Shown: positions 26,635 through 35,404, counted from the stretch's first letter. The stretch is 64,000 nt of DNA from Pseudonocardiales bacterium (GCA_023252195.1 JAHEXI010000009.1:62001-126000), one strand, 5' to 3'. Made by a program: numbers and translations. The notes: generated from the sequence alone by a model not told the origin.

Positions 26635-26785
26635 GATCTGTTACGCAGGTGCCACAGACGGCAACTTGGACCAGAAGTCGCCATCTCTGGCACGTACGCG
26701 CGCGGCAACAGTCCTTCCGCGGACCTCACAAACAGTGACATCAGGACGAGGCACCGAGAGCCGGGGGAGCGCTGCGCGCCGAGCG
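26631..26785 (+). repeat. Dispersed repeat, copy 2
   Basis: Second copy of the element at 24500-24650, same orientation. The inner inverted repeat is partly eroded here (GGTGCCACAGACGGCAA versus TCGCCATCTCTGGCACG). It sits between the LuxR relic and the MarR gene, again outside coding sequence. Confidence 0.75.
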
Positions 26786-26820
26786 GAACAACGACAGCGG
26801 AGCGCCGCTGGCGATCGTCG

Positions 26821-27294
26821 TCAGGGGACGACTTCGGTGGATTCGCCGAGCCGATCGAGCACTTGGGTGGCTAACTGCCCGAGCATGGTGATCTGGTCCT
26901 GGGTGAGCCCGTCGAAGAACAGCCTCCGGACTGCATCGACGTGACCGGGCGCGGCGGCTTCGATGGCGCGCCGACCCGCATCGGTGAGCACGATGAAGGC
27001 TCCGCGGCCGTCGTCGGTGCACCCCTCACGGCCGACGAGGCCGCGGTGCTCCATTCGTCTCAATTGATGTGACAGGCGGCTCTGCTCCCACTGCAAACCA
27101 CGCTGCAGCTCGAAGGGGCGCAGGCGTCCGGCTGGGACCTCGGAGAGGGTCACGAGCACCTCATAGTCGGCAAGGGACAGGCCGGAATCGGCCTGCAGCT
27201 GCCGGTTGAGCCGGGCCAGCAGCTGTCCGTGCATCTGCAGGTAAGACCGCCAGGCGCGCTGCTCGGCTTCGTCGAGCCACCGCGGGTTGTTCAC
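26821..27294 (-). CDS. MarR-family transcriptional regulator
   Basis: Starting at GTG 27294 the product is 157 residues and begins NNPRWLDEAEQRAWRSYLQM, the usual family start. The ATG at 27360 would lie inside the operator-like repeat and is less likely. The winged helix is LSLADYEVLVTLSEVPAGRL and LSHQLRRMEHRGLVGREGC, with the wing DDGRGAFIVLTDAGR. MarR repressors bind phenolic or oxidised ligands. It is divergent from the yceI-like gene, which it probably controls together with itself. Confidence 0.9.
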   Translation of the reverse strand: MNNPRWLDEAEQRAWRSYLQMHGQLLARLNRQLQADSGLSLADYEVLVTLSEVPAGRLRPFELQRGLQWEQSRLSHQLRRMEHRGLVGREGCTDDGRGAFIVLTDAGRRAIEAAAPGHVDAVRRLFFDGLTQDQITMLGQLATQVLDRLGESTEVVP

Positions 27295-27317
27295 GTCATC
27301 CACTCTACCCGGAATGA

Positions 27318-27360
27318 ATGACGCATCATGTAGGTTGTGAACATATAGATGATGAGTCAT
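27318..27360. promoter_or_regulatory. Operator-like inverted repeat between marR and yceI-like gene
   Basis: ATGACGCATCAT (27318-27329) and ATGATGAGTCAT (27349-27360) are inverse copies with one mismatch, separated by 19 AT-rich bases (ACATATAG included) that could hold the -10 elements of both divergent promoters. The position is that expected for a MarR binding site. Confidence 0.65.
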
Positions 27361-27395
27361 CTAGTCGGATGACCTGACACGAGGAGGCAGCTGAC

Positions 27396-27962
27396 ATGAC
27401 CACTTCGACCACGATCCCCACCCTCGCCCAGCTGACTGGCATCTACACCATCGATCCGGCGCACACCCGGATCGGGTTCGTCGCCCGCCATGCGATGGTG
27501 ACCAAGGTCCGCGGTGCGTTTAACGAGTTTGCGGGCACCGCTGTGCTCGACGGGGACAACCCCGCCAACTCGACCGCCACGGTGACGATCAAGGCGGCGA
27601 GCATCGACACCCGCAACGCCCAGCGCGATGAGCACCTGCGCGCCAACGACTTCCTGGCGATGGACTCCTACCCGGAGATCACCTTTGTCTCCACCGCCGT
27701 CCGCCAGGCCGGCGACACCAACTTCGAGCTGACCGGTGACCTCACAATTAAGGGCGTCACGAACTCCGTCACGATCCCCGTCACCTACGAGGGCGCCGCG
27801 ACCGACCCGTTCGGCAACCTGCGTGTCGGCTTCGAGGGCTCGGTGACGATCAACCGCAAGGACTACGGCGTCACCTGGAACGCCCCGCTAGCGGGCGGCG
27901 GTGTTCTGGTCAGTGACGAGATCGTGCTCGAGTTCGAGGTCTCCGCGGTCAAAAACGTCTGA
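27396..27962 (+). CDS. YceI-family lipocalin-like protein
   Basis: The 188-residue protein matches the YceI family throughout: YTIDPAHTRIGFVARHAMVT, ASIDTRNAQRDEHLRANDFL, ITFVSTAVRQ and the C-terminal GSVTINRKDYGVTWN. These proteins form a lipocalin-like barrel that binds polyisoprenoid or other lipids. This copy has no signal peptide. ACGAGGAGG precedes the ATG. It is divergent from MarR with a shared operator. Confidence 0.95.
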   Translation: MTTSTTIPTLAQLTGIYTIDPAHTRIGFVARHAMVTKVRGAFNEFAGTAVLDGDNPANSTATVTIKAASIDTRNAQRDEHLRANDFLAMDSYPEITFVSTAVRQAGDTNFELTGDLTIKGVTNSVTIPVTYEGAATDPFGNLRVGFEGSVTINRKDYGVTWNAPLAGGGVLVSDEIVLEFEVSAVKNV

Positions 27963-28203
27963 CAATCCTCGCGGCCATCCTTACGGTCGGTGTCGCGGCC
28001 ACCCTCACCCGGGCTTCACGGGAAGGACATTCGGTGACCACGACACCGTTGACCCCACGGGTGGAACCGCTACGGCGCGCTCTACGCTGCCCGCTTGTAG
28101 CCCGGCCAGAGCATCCAACCCTATTCGGGGCTCACCGGCCGGTGAACCCGCGGGACACGGGGCGGGCGTTGGCCACCTCGGCGATCTGACGCCGCCATAC
28201 TGC

Positions 28204-28228
28204 TCTCCTCTACGGAAACGAGAGGAGA
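28204..28228 (+). promoter_or_regulatory. Hairpin covering the ribosome binding site of a small ORF
   Basis: TCTCCTCT (28204-28211) and AGAGGAGA (28221-28228) pair perfectly around a 9-base loop. The right arm contains the GAGGAG ribosome binding site of the 34-residue ORF at 28238, so folding would hide it. Confidence 0.5.
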
Positions 28229-28237
28229 CTGATCCCG

Positions 28238-28342
28238 ATGCGTTGGGCGGTGGGATTCGCGTTGTTGATGGCGTTGGTGTTCGCGCTCACCTACGGCTAC
28301 CAACTCGGCGCGGCATACATTGATCAGGTGATTGCACGATAA
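28238..28342 (+). CDS. 34-residue single-pass membrane peptide
   Basis: An ATG at 28238 behind GAGGAG starts MRWAVGFALLMALVFALTYG and ends YIDQVIAR at TAA 28340-28342. One hydrophobic helix covers residues 4-20. It is too short for domain assignment. Good translation signals and the amphipathic end make it a plausible small membrane protein. Confidence 0.55.
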   Translation: MRWAVGFALLMALVFALTYGYQLGAAYIDQVIAR

Positions 28343-28535
28343 ACGGAGGTGGGGGGCATCAGCATTCGCCGTGGTCGTCGGGGAGTAGGCGCAGCACGTG
28401 CGGTGGCAGGCTGACCAGCGCATTGTGCGGCGGCCGGCGCCGCTGTGATCGTATCCGTTTCGTCGAGGCTGACAGACAGGCTAAAACCGGGTCCGGCGCG
28501 ATTGGCGATGGTAGCGGCGTGAAAGGGGCACGGCG

Positions 28536-30044
28536 ATGACGGCCAGCGCGAGCGCGATCGACTCGCCGGGACCGGCCCTGCGTTACGCCAGCGCGGTCGG
28601 CCGGTGGGTGCTCGCCGCCACCATCCTCGGCTCAGGTATCGCCTCGCTGGACGCCACTGTGGTGGGGATCGCGCTGCCCGCCATCGGACGGGACTTCGGT
28701 GTCGGGGTGTCCGCCCTGCAGTGGGTGGTCAACGCCTACACATTGGCCCTGGCTGGGCTGCTGCTGCTCGGCGGCACTCTCGGGGACCGGTACGGAAGGC
28801 GGCGGATTTTCATCGTCGGCACGATCTGGTTCGCCGTCGCCTCGCTGGCTTGCGCAGTGGCACCCACCGTGGGGGTGCTCATCCTCGCCCGCGCCCTGCA
28901 GGGCGTCGGCGCGGCACTGCTCACCCCGGGAAGCCTGGCGATCCTGCAGGCCTCCTTCGTCGCCGACGACCGATCGAAGGCCCTCGGGGCCTGGTCCGGG
29001 CTGGGCGGCATCGCCACCGCCATCGGCCCGTTCCTCGGCGGCTGGTTGATCTCTGCCGTCTCCTGGCGGCTGGTGTTTTTCATCAACCTGCCGCTGGCCG
29101 TGGCGGTGGTCGCCATCGCCGCCCGACACGTCCCGGAAACCCGCGATCCGAGCACCGGGCGCATCGACGCATCGGGTGCTACCGCCATCACCGGCGCGCT
29201 GGTCGGGTTGACCTACGGCCTGATCGCCGGCCCCGGCCAGGGCTGGACCTCCCCAGCGGTCCTGGCCTCCCTGTGCGCCGGCGCCGGCCTGCTCGCCGGA
29301 TTCCTGCTTATAGAGGCGCGCCGGAAGGAGCCGATGCTGCCGCTGACGGTGTTCCGCTCGCGGCAGTTCTCCGCCGCCAACGCCGTCACCTTCATCGTCT
29401 ACGCGGCCCTGGGCGGGGTGCTGTTCCTGCTGCCGATCGTGCTGCAACAGGTCGCCGGCTACAGCCCGCTGCAAGCTGGCACCGCTCTGCTGCCGGTCAC
29501 CGTCATCATGCTGACACTGTCCGCCCGCTCGGGGGCGCTGGCTGCCCGGATCGGACCCCGCCTGCAGATGACCGCCGGGCCCCTCGTCATCGCCGCTGGC
29601 CTGGCGCTGTTCGTCCGCATCGGGCTAACCGGGACCTACCTAACCGAGGTGCTACCCGCGGTCATCGTGTTCGGCCTGGGTCTGGCGATCAACGTCGCGC
29701 CGCTGACCGCCACCGCGCTGGCTGCCGCTCCCGGCGAACACGCCGGGGTCGCCTCCGCGGTCAACAACGACGTCGCCCGCGCCGGTGGCCTCATCGCCGT
29801 CGCCGTCCTTCCGGTGCTCGCCGGTATCACCGGCGATACCTACCTGCATCCGGCAGCCCTCGCGCACGGCTTCGACACTGCAGTCCTGCTCGCCGCCGGT
29901 GCCTGTGCCGCCGGTGGGCTGCTGGCCGCTGCCACCATCCGCAACCCCGCTCGCCGGCGTACCGCCCATCCGCACGACCGCGAGTGGCACTGCGGCCTGG
30001 ACGCGCCGCCGCTGCGCGGCCACCACCACACCATCACCCACTAA
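28536..30044 (+). CDS. MFS drug exporter, DHA2 (14-helix) type
   Basis: The 502-residue protein has about 14 membrane helices and the DHA2 motifs: SLDATVVGIALPAIGRDFGV (motif D1), LGGTLGDRYGRRRIFIVGTI (motif A) and RALQGVGAALLTPGSLAILQ (motif B/C). It is a proton-driven multidrug or metabolite exporter. The C-terminus is His-rich (CGLDAPPLRGHHHTITH). It ends five bases from the convergent YciO-like gene. Confidence 0.95.
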   Translation: MTASASAIDSPGPALRYASAVGRWVLAATILGSGIASLDATVVGIALPAIGRDFGVGVSALQWVVNAYTLALAGLLLLGGTLGDRYGRRRIFIVGTIWFAVASLACAVAPTVGVLILARALQGVGAALLTPGSLAILQASFVADDRSKALGAWSGLGGIATAIGPFLGGWLISAVSWRLVFFINLPLAVAVVAIAARHVPETRDPSTGRIDASGATAITGALVGLTYGLIAGPGQGWTSPAVLASLCAGAGLLAGFLLIEARRKEPMLPLTVFRSRQFSAANAVTFIVYAALGGVLFLLPIVLQQVAGYSPLQAGTALLPVTVIMLTLSARSGALAARIGPRLQMTAGPLVIAAGLALFVRIGLTGTYLTEVLPAVIVFGLGLAINVAPLTATALAAAPGEHAGVASAVNNDVARAGGLIAVAVLPVLAGITGDTYLHPAALAHGFDTAVLLAAGACAAGGLLAAATIRNPARRRTAHPHDREWHCGLDAPPLRGHHHTITH

Positions 30045-30048
30045 GCGG

Positions 30049-30669
30049 CTACTCGAACGGGGACGGGTCGCCGGCGCCCCGGCGGACGATCTCGGGTTCG
30101 GGTCCAGTTAAGTCGATCACGGTAGTCGGCTCGGTGCCGCAGTCGCCCGAGTCGACGACCGCATCGACCGCGTGGTCGAGTTGTTCCTTGATCTCCCAAC
30201 CCTGGGTCAGCGGTTCGGGCTCGTCGGGCAGCAACAGCGTCGACGACAGCAGCGGCTCGTCCAGCTCGGTGAGCAGCGCCTGCGCGACGGCGTGCTGCGG
30301 GATCCGCACCCCGACAGTTTTCTTGTTCGGGCGCAGCAGCCGGCGCGGGACCTCTTTCGTCGCAGGCAGGATGAACGTGTAGCTGCCCGGAGTCGCGGTT
30401 CTGATCAGCCGGAATACCGCGTTGCTGACGTAGACGAACTGGCCGAGCTGGGCGAAGTCCCGGCACACCAGGGTGAAGTGATGTTTGTCGTCGAGGTGGC
30501 GGATCTCGCGGATCCGGCGCAGGCCGTCGGCGTTGCCGAGCTGGCAGCCCAGCGCGAAACAGGAGTCCGTCGGGTAGGCGATGAGGCCACCGCCGCGGAC
30601 CAGCTCGACCACTTGGCTGATCGCGCGCCGTTGTGGGTCGACCGGATGCACATCGAAGTACCGCGCCAT
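30049..30669 (-). CDS. YciO/Sua5 (YrdC-domain) protein
   Basis: The 206-residue protein has a YrdC fold: RGGGLIAYPTDSCFALGCQL, the KHHFTLVCRDFAQLGQFVYV segment, ATPGSYTFILPATKEVPRRL and VGVRIPQHAVAQALL. YrdC/Sua5 makes threonylcarbamoyl-AMP for tRNA t6A, but this copy uses SYTFILPAT where Sua5 has GPxTxIL, which places it with the YciO branch of less certain role. Confidence 0.88.
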   Translation of the reverse strand: MARYFDVHPVDPQRRAISQVVELVRGGGLIAYPTDSCFALGCQLGNADGLRRIREIRHLDDKHHFTLVCRDFAQLGQFVYVSNAVFRLIRTATPGSYTFILPATKEVPRRLLRPNKKTVGVRIPQHAVAQALLTELDEPLLSSTLLLPDEPEPLTQGWEIKEQLDHAVDAVVDSGDCGTEPTTVIDLTGPEPEIVRRGAGDPSPFE

Positions 30670-30693
30670 GCCGGGGAGCTTAGGGGGCCGTGC

Positions 30694-31599
30694 TCAGCGC
30701 AGTTCCGGCAGCGATATCTGCCCCAGGGCGTTTCGGTCGGACGCGGAGCCGGCGGCCTGATCGTTCCAGTTGTGCACCGCTGCGGTGGCCTCGCTGCTCT
30801 GCTTGGTCGTCACCGTGGGGGTCTGCTGGGTGAGCTTGAGGTCGGCGTCGACCGCGAAGCTCCATGTGACGACCCCGTACACTTTCCCGGCGTCCGCCCC
30901 GCAGCGGCAGACCACCATCGTCTCGAACTGCCACGTGGTGTTCGGCTGGTTCCAACTCGAGCGATCCCACATCGTGGCCGGCGAGGCCGGGGCCGACTTC
31001 TTCCACACGGACAGCTGCGTGCTGCCCGTTGCGTCGTCCTTCATTCCGTACCAGCCTTGCTTCTTGCCGCTGCGCCGGTCCACGCTCGTGGCCGACGGTG
31101 TCTGGCGCTTCTGGTTTGTCTGCTCGGGATCGGTGTTGGCGCCGCTCGTGGTGTCGACGAGGCGCACCGTCTGGATGAACGCGATCTCCTCGGCGTCGAC
31201 CACGGCGGGGTCGGGCGTGAACACTATGTTGATCTTGTAGGTGTACCAGCTGTCCGTTACCTTGTCGCCGTCGATGCTCTCGTCGACCTTGGTTTCGAGC
31301 TTTCCGAACGCGGTGCCAGCCGCGATCTTGGCCGCCGGGACGCCCTTGCTTTGCAGCTCGACGGCGATCGCGATCTGGAGCACGCGGCCGACGCCGCCAA
31401 GCAGGGCGCGAGCGCGGATCACAGCGTCCTGGAGCAGGCGCAGCTGGTCGAGCGTGAGCGGGTACAGCTTCGTCGTCGGCACGGCCAGCTTCGCCAGTGA
31501 CGTCGCCGCGGTGGCCCAGTCGCCCGACCTGACGGCGTCGTCGAAGACGGCCGCTGCTCGATCACCCTGGGCTCCGAGCGTCGGGAGTTGCACGCGCAC
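30694..31599 (-). CDS. Conserved hypothetical protein, 301 residues
   Basis: I do not recognise a catalytic motif. The N-terminal part is helical (VFDDAVRSGDWATAATSLAK), the middle has alternating strands (SWYTYKINIVFTPDPAVVDA) with a Lys/Arg/Gln-rich linker, and the C-terminal part has QPNTTWQFETMVVCRCGADA and YGVVTWSFAVDADLKLTQQT, with a single CxC pair. No signal peptide is seen. It is back to back with the TAP-like lipoprotein, 40 bases away. Confidence 0.6.
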   Translation of the reverse strand: MRVQLPTLGAQGDRAAAVFDDAVRSGDWATAATSLAKLAVPTTKLYPLTLDQLRLLQDAVIRARALLGGVGRVLQIAIAVELQSKGVPAAKIAAGTAFGKLETKVDESIDGDKVTDSWYTYKINIVFTPDPAVVDAEEIAFIQTVRLVDTTSGANTDPEQTNQKRQTPSATSVDRRSGKKQGWYGMKDDATGSTQLSVWKKSAPASPATMWDRSSWNQPNTTWQFETMVVCRCGADAGKVYGVVTWSFAVDADLKLTQQTPTVTTKQSSEATAAVHNWNDQAAGSASDRNALGQISLPELR

Positions 31600-31639
31600 A
31601 TTTCGATCGTGTCAAACTCTGGTGGCAAGCGGGAGGGCG

Positions 31640-33103
31640 ATGTCGGTGGCCGTCGGGTGGGGAAGCACCGCAGGCGGGCGTGCTGTTGTGGTAGCCGCCG
31701 TGCTGATTGGTCTCGGTGCGGGCGGCTGCGGCACTCCACCCCGGGGATCGGTGTCCGAGGCGAACTCTGAGCTGACCGGCGTTCATCCGTGCGACCCGGC
31801 TGCTCTCGGCGCCACCGCACCCGGTCCGTTCCGGGATTATGTCGGCGTTACGTTCAGCTGCGCGAGGCTGTCCGTGCCGTTGGATCATGCCGGGCTGCGG
31901 GCCGCGCCCCAGCAGCCCGGGCAGCTCTCGTTGCAGGTCGCGATGGCAGACAACACCACCGCGCCGCGCGGTGTACTGATGTGGCTGGTCGGCGGCCCGG
32001 GTGAACCGGGGGTGGGGTTGACCGCCGTGATCACCCACCAGTTCGACCCGGCTGTGCTGCGCGACTACCGGCTGGTGATGATCTCCTCGCGCGGCACCGG
32101 CACCGGCGCGCTGCAATGCCCACAACTACAGCAGGTGATGGGCGACTCGGATCAGACGGTGCCCCCGCCCAGCGCCGTGCAGGAGTGCGCCCAATCCATC
32201 GGGCCTGATCGACGGTTCTATACCACCGCCGACACCATCGCTGACCTGGAAACGCTGCGCCAAGCGTTGCGGGTCGGCACCCTCACCCTCGACGGCGCCT
32301 CGTACGGCACATTCGTCGCCGAGCGCTATGCGATCACCCATCCCGATCGGGTATCGCGGTTGGTGCTGGACTCGGTTGTACCGCACGACACCTTCGATCC
32401 GCTGGCGATCGCCGCTTTCAACCGCACCGCGCAAGTGCTGCGAATGGTGTGCGCGGAAACCCGATGTAGCACCGACCCGGCGCAGGACCTCTCTGAGGAG
32501 ATCGGGGCTCGCCATGACGGCCCCCAGCTGCTCACCATTCTCAGCGGGCTGACCGGCGGCGCACCCCGGTTGACCGGCATGGTGGCCGCGCTGCATGAGG
32601 CGGCGCGGGGTGACTACACCGCGCTGGACACGATCATCGCTACCGAAACCCGCGACCAGGCCATCTCGGCCGAGCAGCTGAGCCAGGGCTTGCACGCCGC
32701 CACCGTGTGTGAGGACTTCAGCTGGCCGTGGGGTGATGCCGATGCCCCAGTGCCCGGCCGGGCGGGCGCGACCGCGAAAGCGGTCGCCGCACTGCCGGAC
32801 GCGGCGGTGTTCCCCTACGATCGGGCCACCGCTGCCGGCGCCGGAACTGTGGTGACCTGTGAGCTGTGGCCGCAGACCCCGGTGGTGGCGTTCCCGACCG
32901 GGGCCGACCTGCCGCCGGTGTCGACGCTGCTGCTGGCCGGCGACCATGACCTGATCACCCCGTTGGCGTGGACCCAGCACGAGGCCGCCCACGCCCCGCG
33001 CGGTCACCTAGTAGTCATCCCCGGCTCGGGCCACATCACCCAAAACAAAGGGAATGGACCGGCCGCCCGCACAGCCGTCACCGAGTTCCTGACCGGCCCG
33101 TGA
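31640..33103 (+). CDS. Secreted alpha/beta hydrolase lipoprotein, TAP (tripeptidyl aminopeptidase)-like
   Basis: The ATG at 31640 behind GGGAGGG gives 487 residues; the longer frame from 31241 overlaps the opposite gene and is rejected. A signal with lipobox (VLIGLGAGGC) is followed by the hydrolase core: WLVGGPGEPG, the nucleophile GASYGTFVAERYA, and the C-terminal TAP domain with LLLAGDHDLITPLAWT and a His near GSGHITQ. Known relatives (SlpD/E, Hip1) cleave N-terminal peptides outside the cell. Confidence 0.88.
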   Translation: MSVAVGWGSTAGGRAVVVAAVLIGLGAGGCGTPPRGSVSEANSELTGVHPCDPAALGATAPGPFRDYVGVTFSCARLSVPLDHAGLRAAPQQPGQLSLQVAMADNTTAPRGVLMWLVGGPGEPGVGLTAVITHQFDPAVLRDYRLVMISSRGTGTGALQCPQLQQVMGDSDQTVPPPSAVQECAQSIGPDRRFYTTADTIADLETLRQALRVGTLTLDGASYGTFVAERYAITHPDRVSRLVLDSVVPHDTFDPLAIAAFNRTAQVLRMVCAETRCSTDPAQDLSEEIGARHDGPQLLTILSGLTGGAPRLTGMVAALHEAARGDYTALDTIIATETRDQAISAEQLSQGLHAATVCEDFSWPWGDADAPVPGRAGATAKAVAALPDAAVFPYDRATAAGAGTVVTCELWPQTPVVAFPTGADLPPVSTLLLAGDHDLITPLAWTQHEAAHAPRGHLVVIPGSGHITQNKGNGPAARTAVTEFLTGP

Positions 33104-33116
33104 GTTACCCCGGCAT

Positions 33117-33180
33117 CGCGATTCGGCTCCGAATGGAGGTCCAGCACGTGCCCCGCATCGCCATTCGGAGCCGAATTGCG
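33117..33180. terminator. Long-loop hairpin with 20-bp arms (ATTCGG..CCGAAT family)
   Basis: The arms CGCGATTCGGCTCCGAATGG (33117-33136) and CCATTCGGAGCCGAATTGCG (33161-33180) pair at 19 of 20 positions around a 24-base loop. It begins 13 bases after the TAP-like gene and resembles the element at 40516-40570. Confidence 0.7.
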
Positions 33181-33266
33181 GTCGACGGCGTCCGGGGGGA
33201 GAGTGCTGGGAAATCACGCATTCAGTCTTCTCGAGGTGGCGCGCGGAAGGTGGGATGCTCTCGCGC

Positions 33267-33490
33267 ATGGGCGACTTCAGATCAATCAACAAGGCAATGT
33301 GGGACGAGCGGGCTCCAGCTCACGCCGCGTCCGCGGGCTACGGGTTCGATCGATTCACCGCCGATCCTGAGTACCTCAGCTGTGGGCGCTCAATGACACC
33401 TCCGACGCGCTCACGCTGCGCTACCCGTATTTCGAGCATGTCGAACCGATCATTTCCGATGAATCAGACAGCTACCTGCAGGTCAGGCCC
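33267..33490 (+). pseudogene. SAM methyltransferase remnant with internal deletion
   Basis: From ATG 33267 the frame reads MGDFRSINKAMWDERAPAHA and GYGFDRFTADPEYLS, the usual N-terminus of a class I methyltransferase family. It then switches frame to ALTLRYPYFEHVEPIISDES, which resembles the C-terminal third of the same family. The SAM-binding core between them is missing. Confidence 0.62.
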
Positions 33491-33508
33491 GCCGCACGCG
33501 TGGGTGGA

Positions 33509-33575
33509 CGTCGTGAACTCGACGGCAGCGACCTCCTAAGTGACGTGCGACGTCGGTACTGTCGAGTTCACGACG
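33509..33575. terminator. Long-loop hairpin with 15-bp arms
   Basis: CGTCGTGAACTCGAC (33509-33523) and GTCGAGTTCACGACG (33561-33575) are perfect complements separated by 37 bases. It lies between the methyltransferase remnant and the SDR gene. Confidence 0.65.
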
Positions 33576-33605
33576 CGGCAGAGGCTGGCGGGTATCGTGC
33601 GATCG

Positions 33606-34346
33606 ATGTCAGACGGACTTGATCTGGCGGGGCGCATCGCGCTCGTTACGGGAGCGAGTGGCGGTATCGGTAGGGCGATCTGCCGGCGGCTTGCTGGCGA
33701 GGTCGCGGGGCTCGCGGTCGCCTACGGTCGCAATGCTGAGCCGGCTGAGGCGCTCGCGGCTGAGATCGTCTCCGGCGGTGGCACAGCGCAGGCCTTCGGC
33801 GCCGACATGGCAGCGCCGGATGCTCCAGAACAGTTGATCGACGACGTCGAGGCGGCGCTAGGACCGGTTGACATCCTCGTCGCCAATCACGGTCTTGCGC
33901 GCCAAGCCCGTTACGAGGACGTTGACGCCGCGGTCTTCGACTACACGCTGGCGGTCAATCTTCGGGCGCCGTTCCTGCTGGCCCGCCGCACCTTGCCGGG
34001 GATGCGCGAGCGCGGCTTCGGTCGAGTCCTATTCATCTCCTCGGTAGCGGCCTTCAGGGGAGGCGTCATCGGTCCCGACTACGCCTCCTCCAAGGCCGGG
34101 CTGCACGGTCTCGCGCACTTCCTGTCTGGCCGCGTGGCCGCTGACGGCGTCACCGTCAACGTCCTCGCGCCGGGCTTCGTAGAGACCGCGATGCTTCCCG
34201 GCGATCCGGAGCAGCTGGCCAAGACCACACCCGCCGGTCGGGTGGGCCGTCCCGAAGAGGTCGCTGACCTCGCCGTGGCGATCGTGCGTAACGGCTACGT
34301 CACTAGCCAGGTGTTCAGCATCGACGGCGGGATGTATCCGCGCTGA
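33606..34346 (+). CDS. Short-chain dehydrogenase/reductase (FabG-like)
   Basis: The 246-residue protein from ATG 33606 has the classical SDR signature: TGASGGIGRAI (NAD(P) binding), NHG after the fourth strand, catalytic Ser in FISSVAAF, and YASSKAG (YxxxK). The C-terminal FSIDGGMYPR is typical of FabG-like reductases. The coenzyme is probably NADP; the substrate is unknown. A start upstream at 33540 would cover the hairpin region and is less likely. Confidence 0.93.
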   Translation: MSDGLDLAGRIALVTGASGGIGRAICRRLAGEVAGLAVAYGRNAEPAEALAAEIVSGGGTAQAFGADMAAPDAPEQLIDDVEAALGPVDILVANHGLARQARYEDVDAAVFDYTLAVNLRAPFLLARRTLPGMRERGFGRVLFISSVAAFRGGVIGPDYASSKAGLHGLAHFLSGRVAADGVTVNVLAPGFVETAMLPGDPEQLAKTTPAGRVGRPEEVADLAVAIVRNGYVTSQVFSIDGGMYPR

Positions 34347-34352
34347 GTCCGC

Positions 34353-34766
34353 TCATCCACGCGCTGCGCTGCTGTTCGAGGCCTCCGTGGTGACGGGCAG
34401 CTCGACGCAGTCCGACTCGCAGCCATCACCGGTGCTGGTGGGTCGGGGTGGCGCGGGCCGGTGCAGCACCGCGCGGGTGGGGGCGACGACGAGCTTGTCG
34501 TCGCGCATCGACCCGACGCCGTCGACGATCAAGGAGTAGTCGCTCGGATCCGCGGGTGGCCACACGAACGTGACCGAGGGGTGAGTTGCGACGTTGGCAC
34601 GTGCTGTTCGTCCCAGGTCCGTCACGAGCAGTGTGTCGTTCGCCAGCGTGGTGGTCACGGCCAAGACGTGCGCCCGCGCATCGTCCCCGACGGTCACCAG
34701 GTACGCGAAGCGGTACCGGGTCAGGGTTTGCGCCAGCTGCTGCAGCGTTACCTCGATGCTCATCAC
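34353..34766 (-). CDS. PPOX-class flavin/F420-binding protein
   Basis: The 137-residue protein has the split-barrel pattern of pyridoxamine-phosphate-oxidase-like proteins: YRFAYLVTVGDDARAHVLAV and DLGRTARANVATHPSVTFVW, then YSLIVDGVGSMRDDKLVVAP. Small family members bind FMN or F420. The Ser/Asp-rich C-terminal 30 residues look disordered. It converges with the SDR gene. Confidence 0.8.
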   Translation of the reverse strand: MMSIEVTLQQLAQTLTRYRFAYLVTVGDDARAHVLAVTTTLANDTLLVTDLGRTARANVATHPSVTFVWPPADPSDYSLIVDGVGSMRDDKLVVAPTRAVLHRPAPPRPTSTGDGCESDCVELPVTTEASNSSAARG

Positions 34767-34810
34767 CGCACCGTACGCGTTATGCGGGACGTCCTGGGCT
34801 CTCGTGGAAC

Positions 34811-35239
34811 GTGAACATCCGGTCGGCGCGCATAGACTGGGCCGGAGTCGAGGAACTTCTCCCGCCGGACCCTTCCCTGGCGCCAGCCGGGCACTTCCTG
34901 GTGCAAGCGCAGATGCCGCTGCGCCCCGGCGAGTCGAAGGCCGACGGCCTGCAGCGGCTGGAACGGCTGGTCGATCTCGGGATACCAGACTGGCGCGGGC
35001 GCTGCACCTGGCGCCGCGACGCGGTCGCCGCCGGACGCACCGGTGCGCTGGACCTACCCGGCCGAACCTGGCGCGACCGCCCGGCGATCAACCGCGGTGA
35101 CAGGATATTCCTTGCCGGGGACATGGTCGCCGCACCCGGACTGCTGGGCGAGGTCTCCATCAATAGCGCGATCCAGGCAGCACATGGCGCGGTGCGGGCG
35201 GCCGGTATTCGCGAGGATCGCAAGCCTGTCGCCCGATGA
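34811..35239 (+). pseudogene. C-terminal fragment of a FAD-dependent oxidoreductase
   Basis: The 142-codon frame ends GDRIFLAGDMVAAPGLLGEV then SINSAIQAAHGAVRAAG, the C-terminal FAD-contact motif of amine-oxidase/phytoene-desaturase-like flavoproteins. The N-terminal Rossmann domain is absent; the frame begins directly after the divergent PPOX gene. The remaining part cannot bind FAD alone. Confidence 0.65.
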
Positions 35240-35342
35240 CCGGAGCTGCGAGGGCCTCCCACCGGCTGACCCATGACCCTTCGGCGGCGACACCACCGCC
35301 CAGTCGACCACGCGGTGCCGACCCGCGGCGGAGGGCGGCAGA

Positions 35343-35404
35343 GATCGTCGAAAGTGAGTGGTGACTGTGCGAGCCTGCACTGCCACAGCTCACTTTCGAC
35401 GATC
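35343..35404. terminator. Long-loop hairpin with 16-bp arms
   Basis: GATCGTCGAAAGTGAG (35343-35358) and CTCACTTTCGACGATC (35389-35404) are perfect complements with a 30-base loop. The element follows the flavoprotein fragment in a non-coding gap of about 260 bases. Confidence 0.7.

Noticed and set aside
28604..30382. 592-codon plus-strand frame overlapping the MFS gene
   Set aside because: It is an Arg-rich out-of-frame shadow of the exporter, which has proper membrane helices in its own frame.
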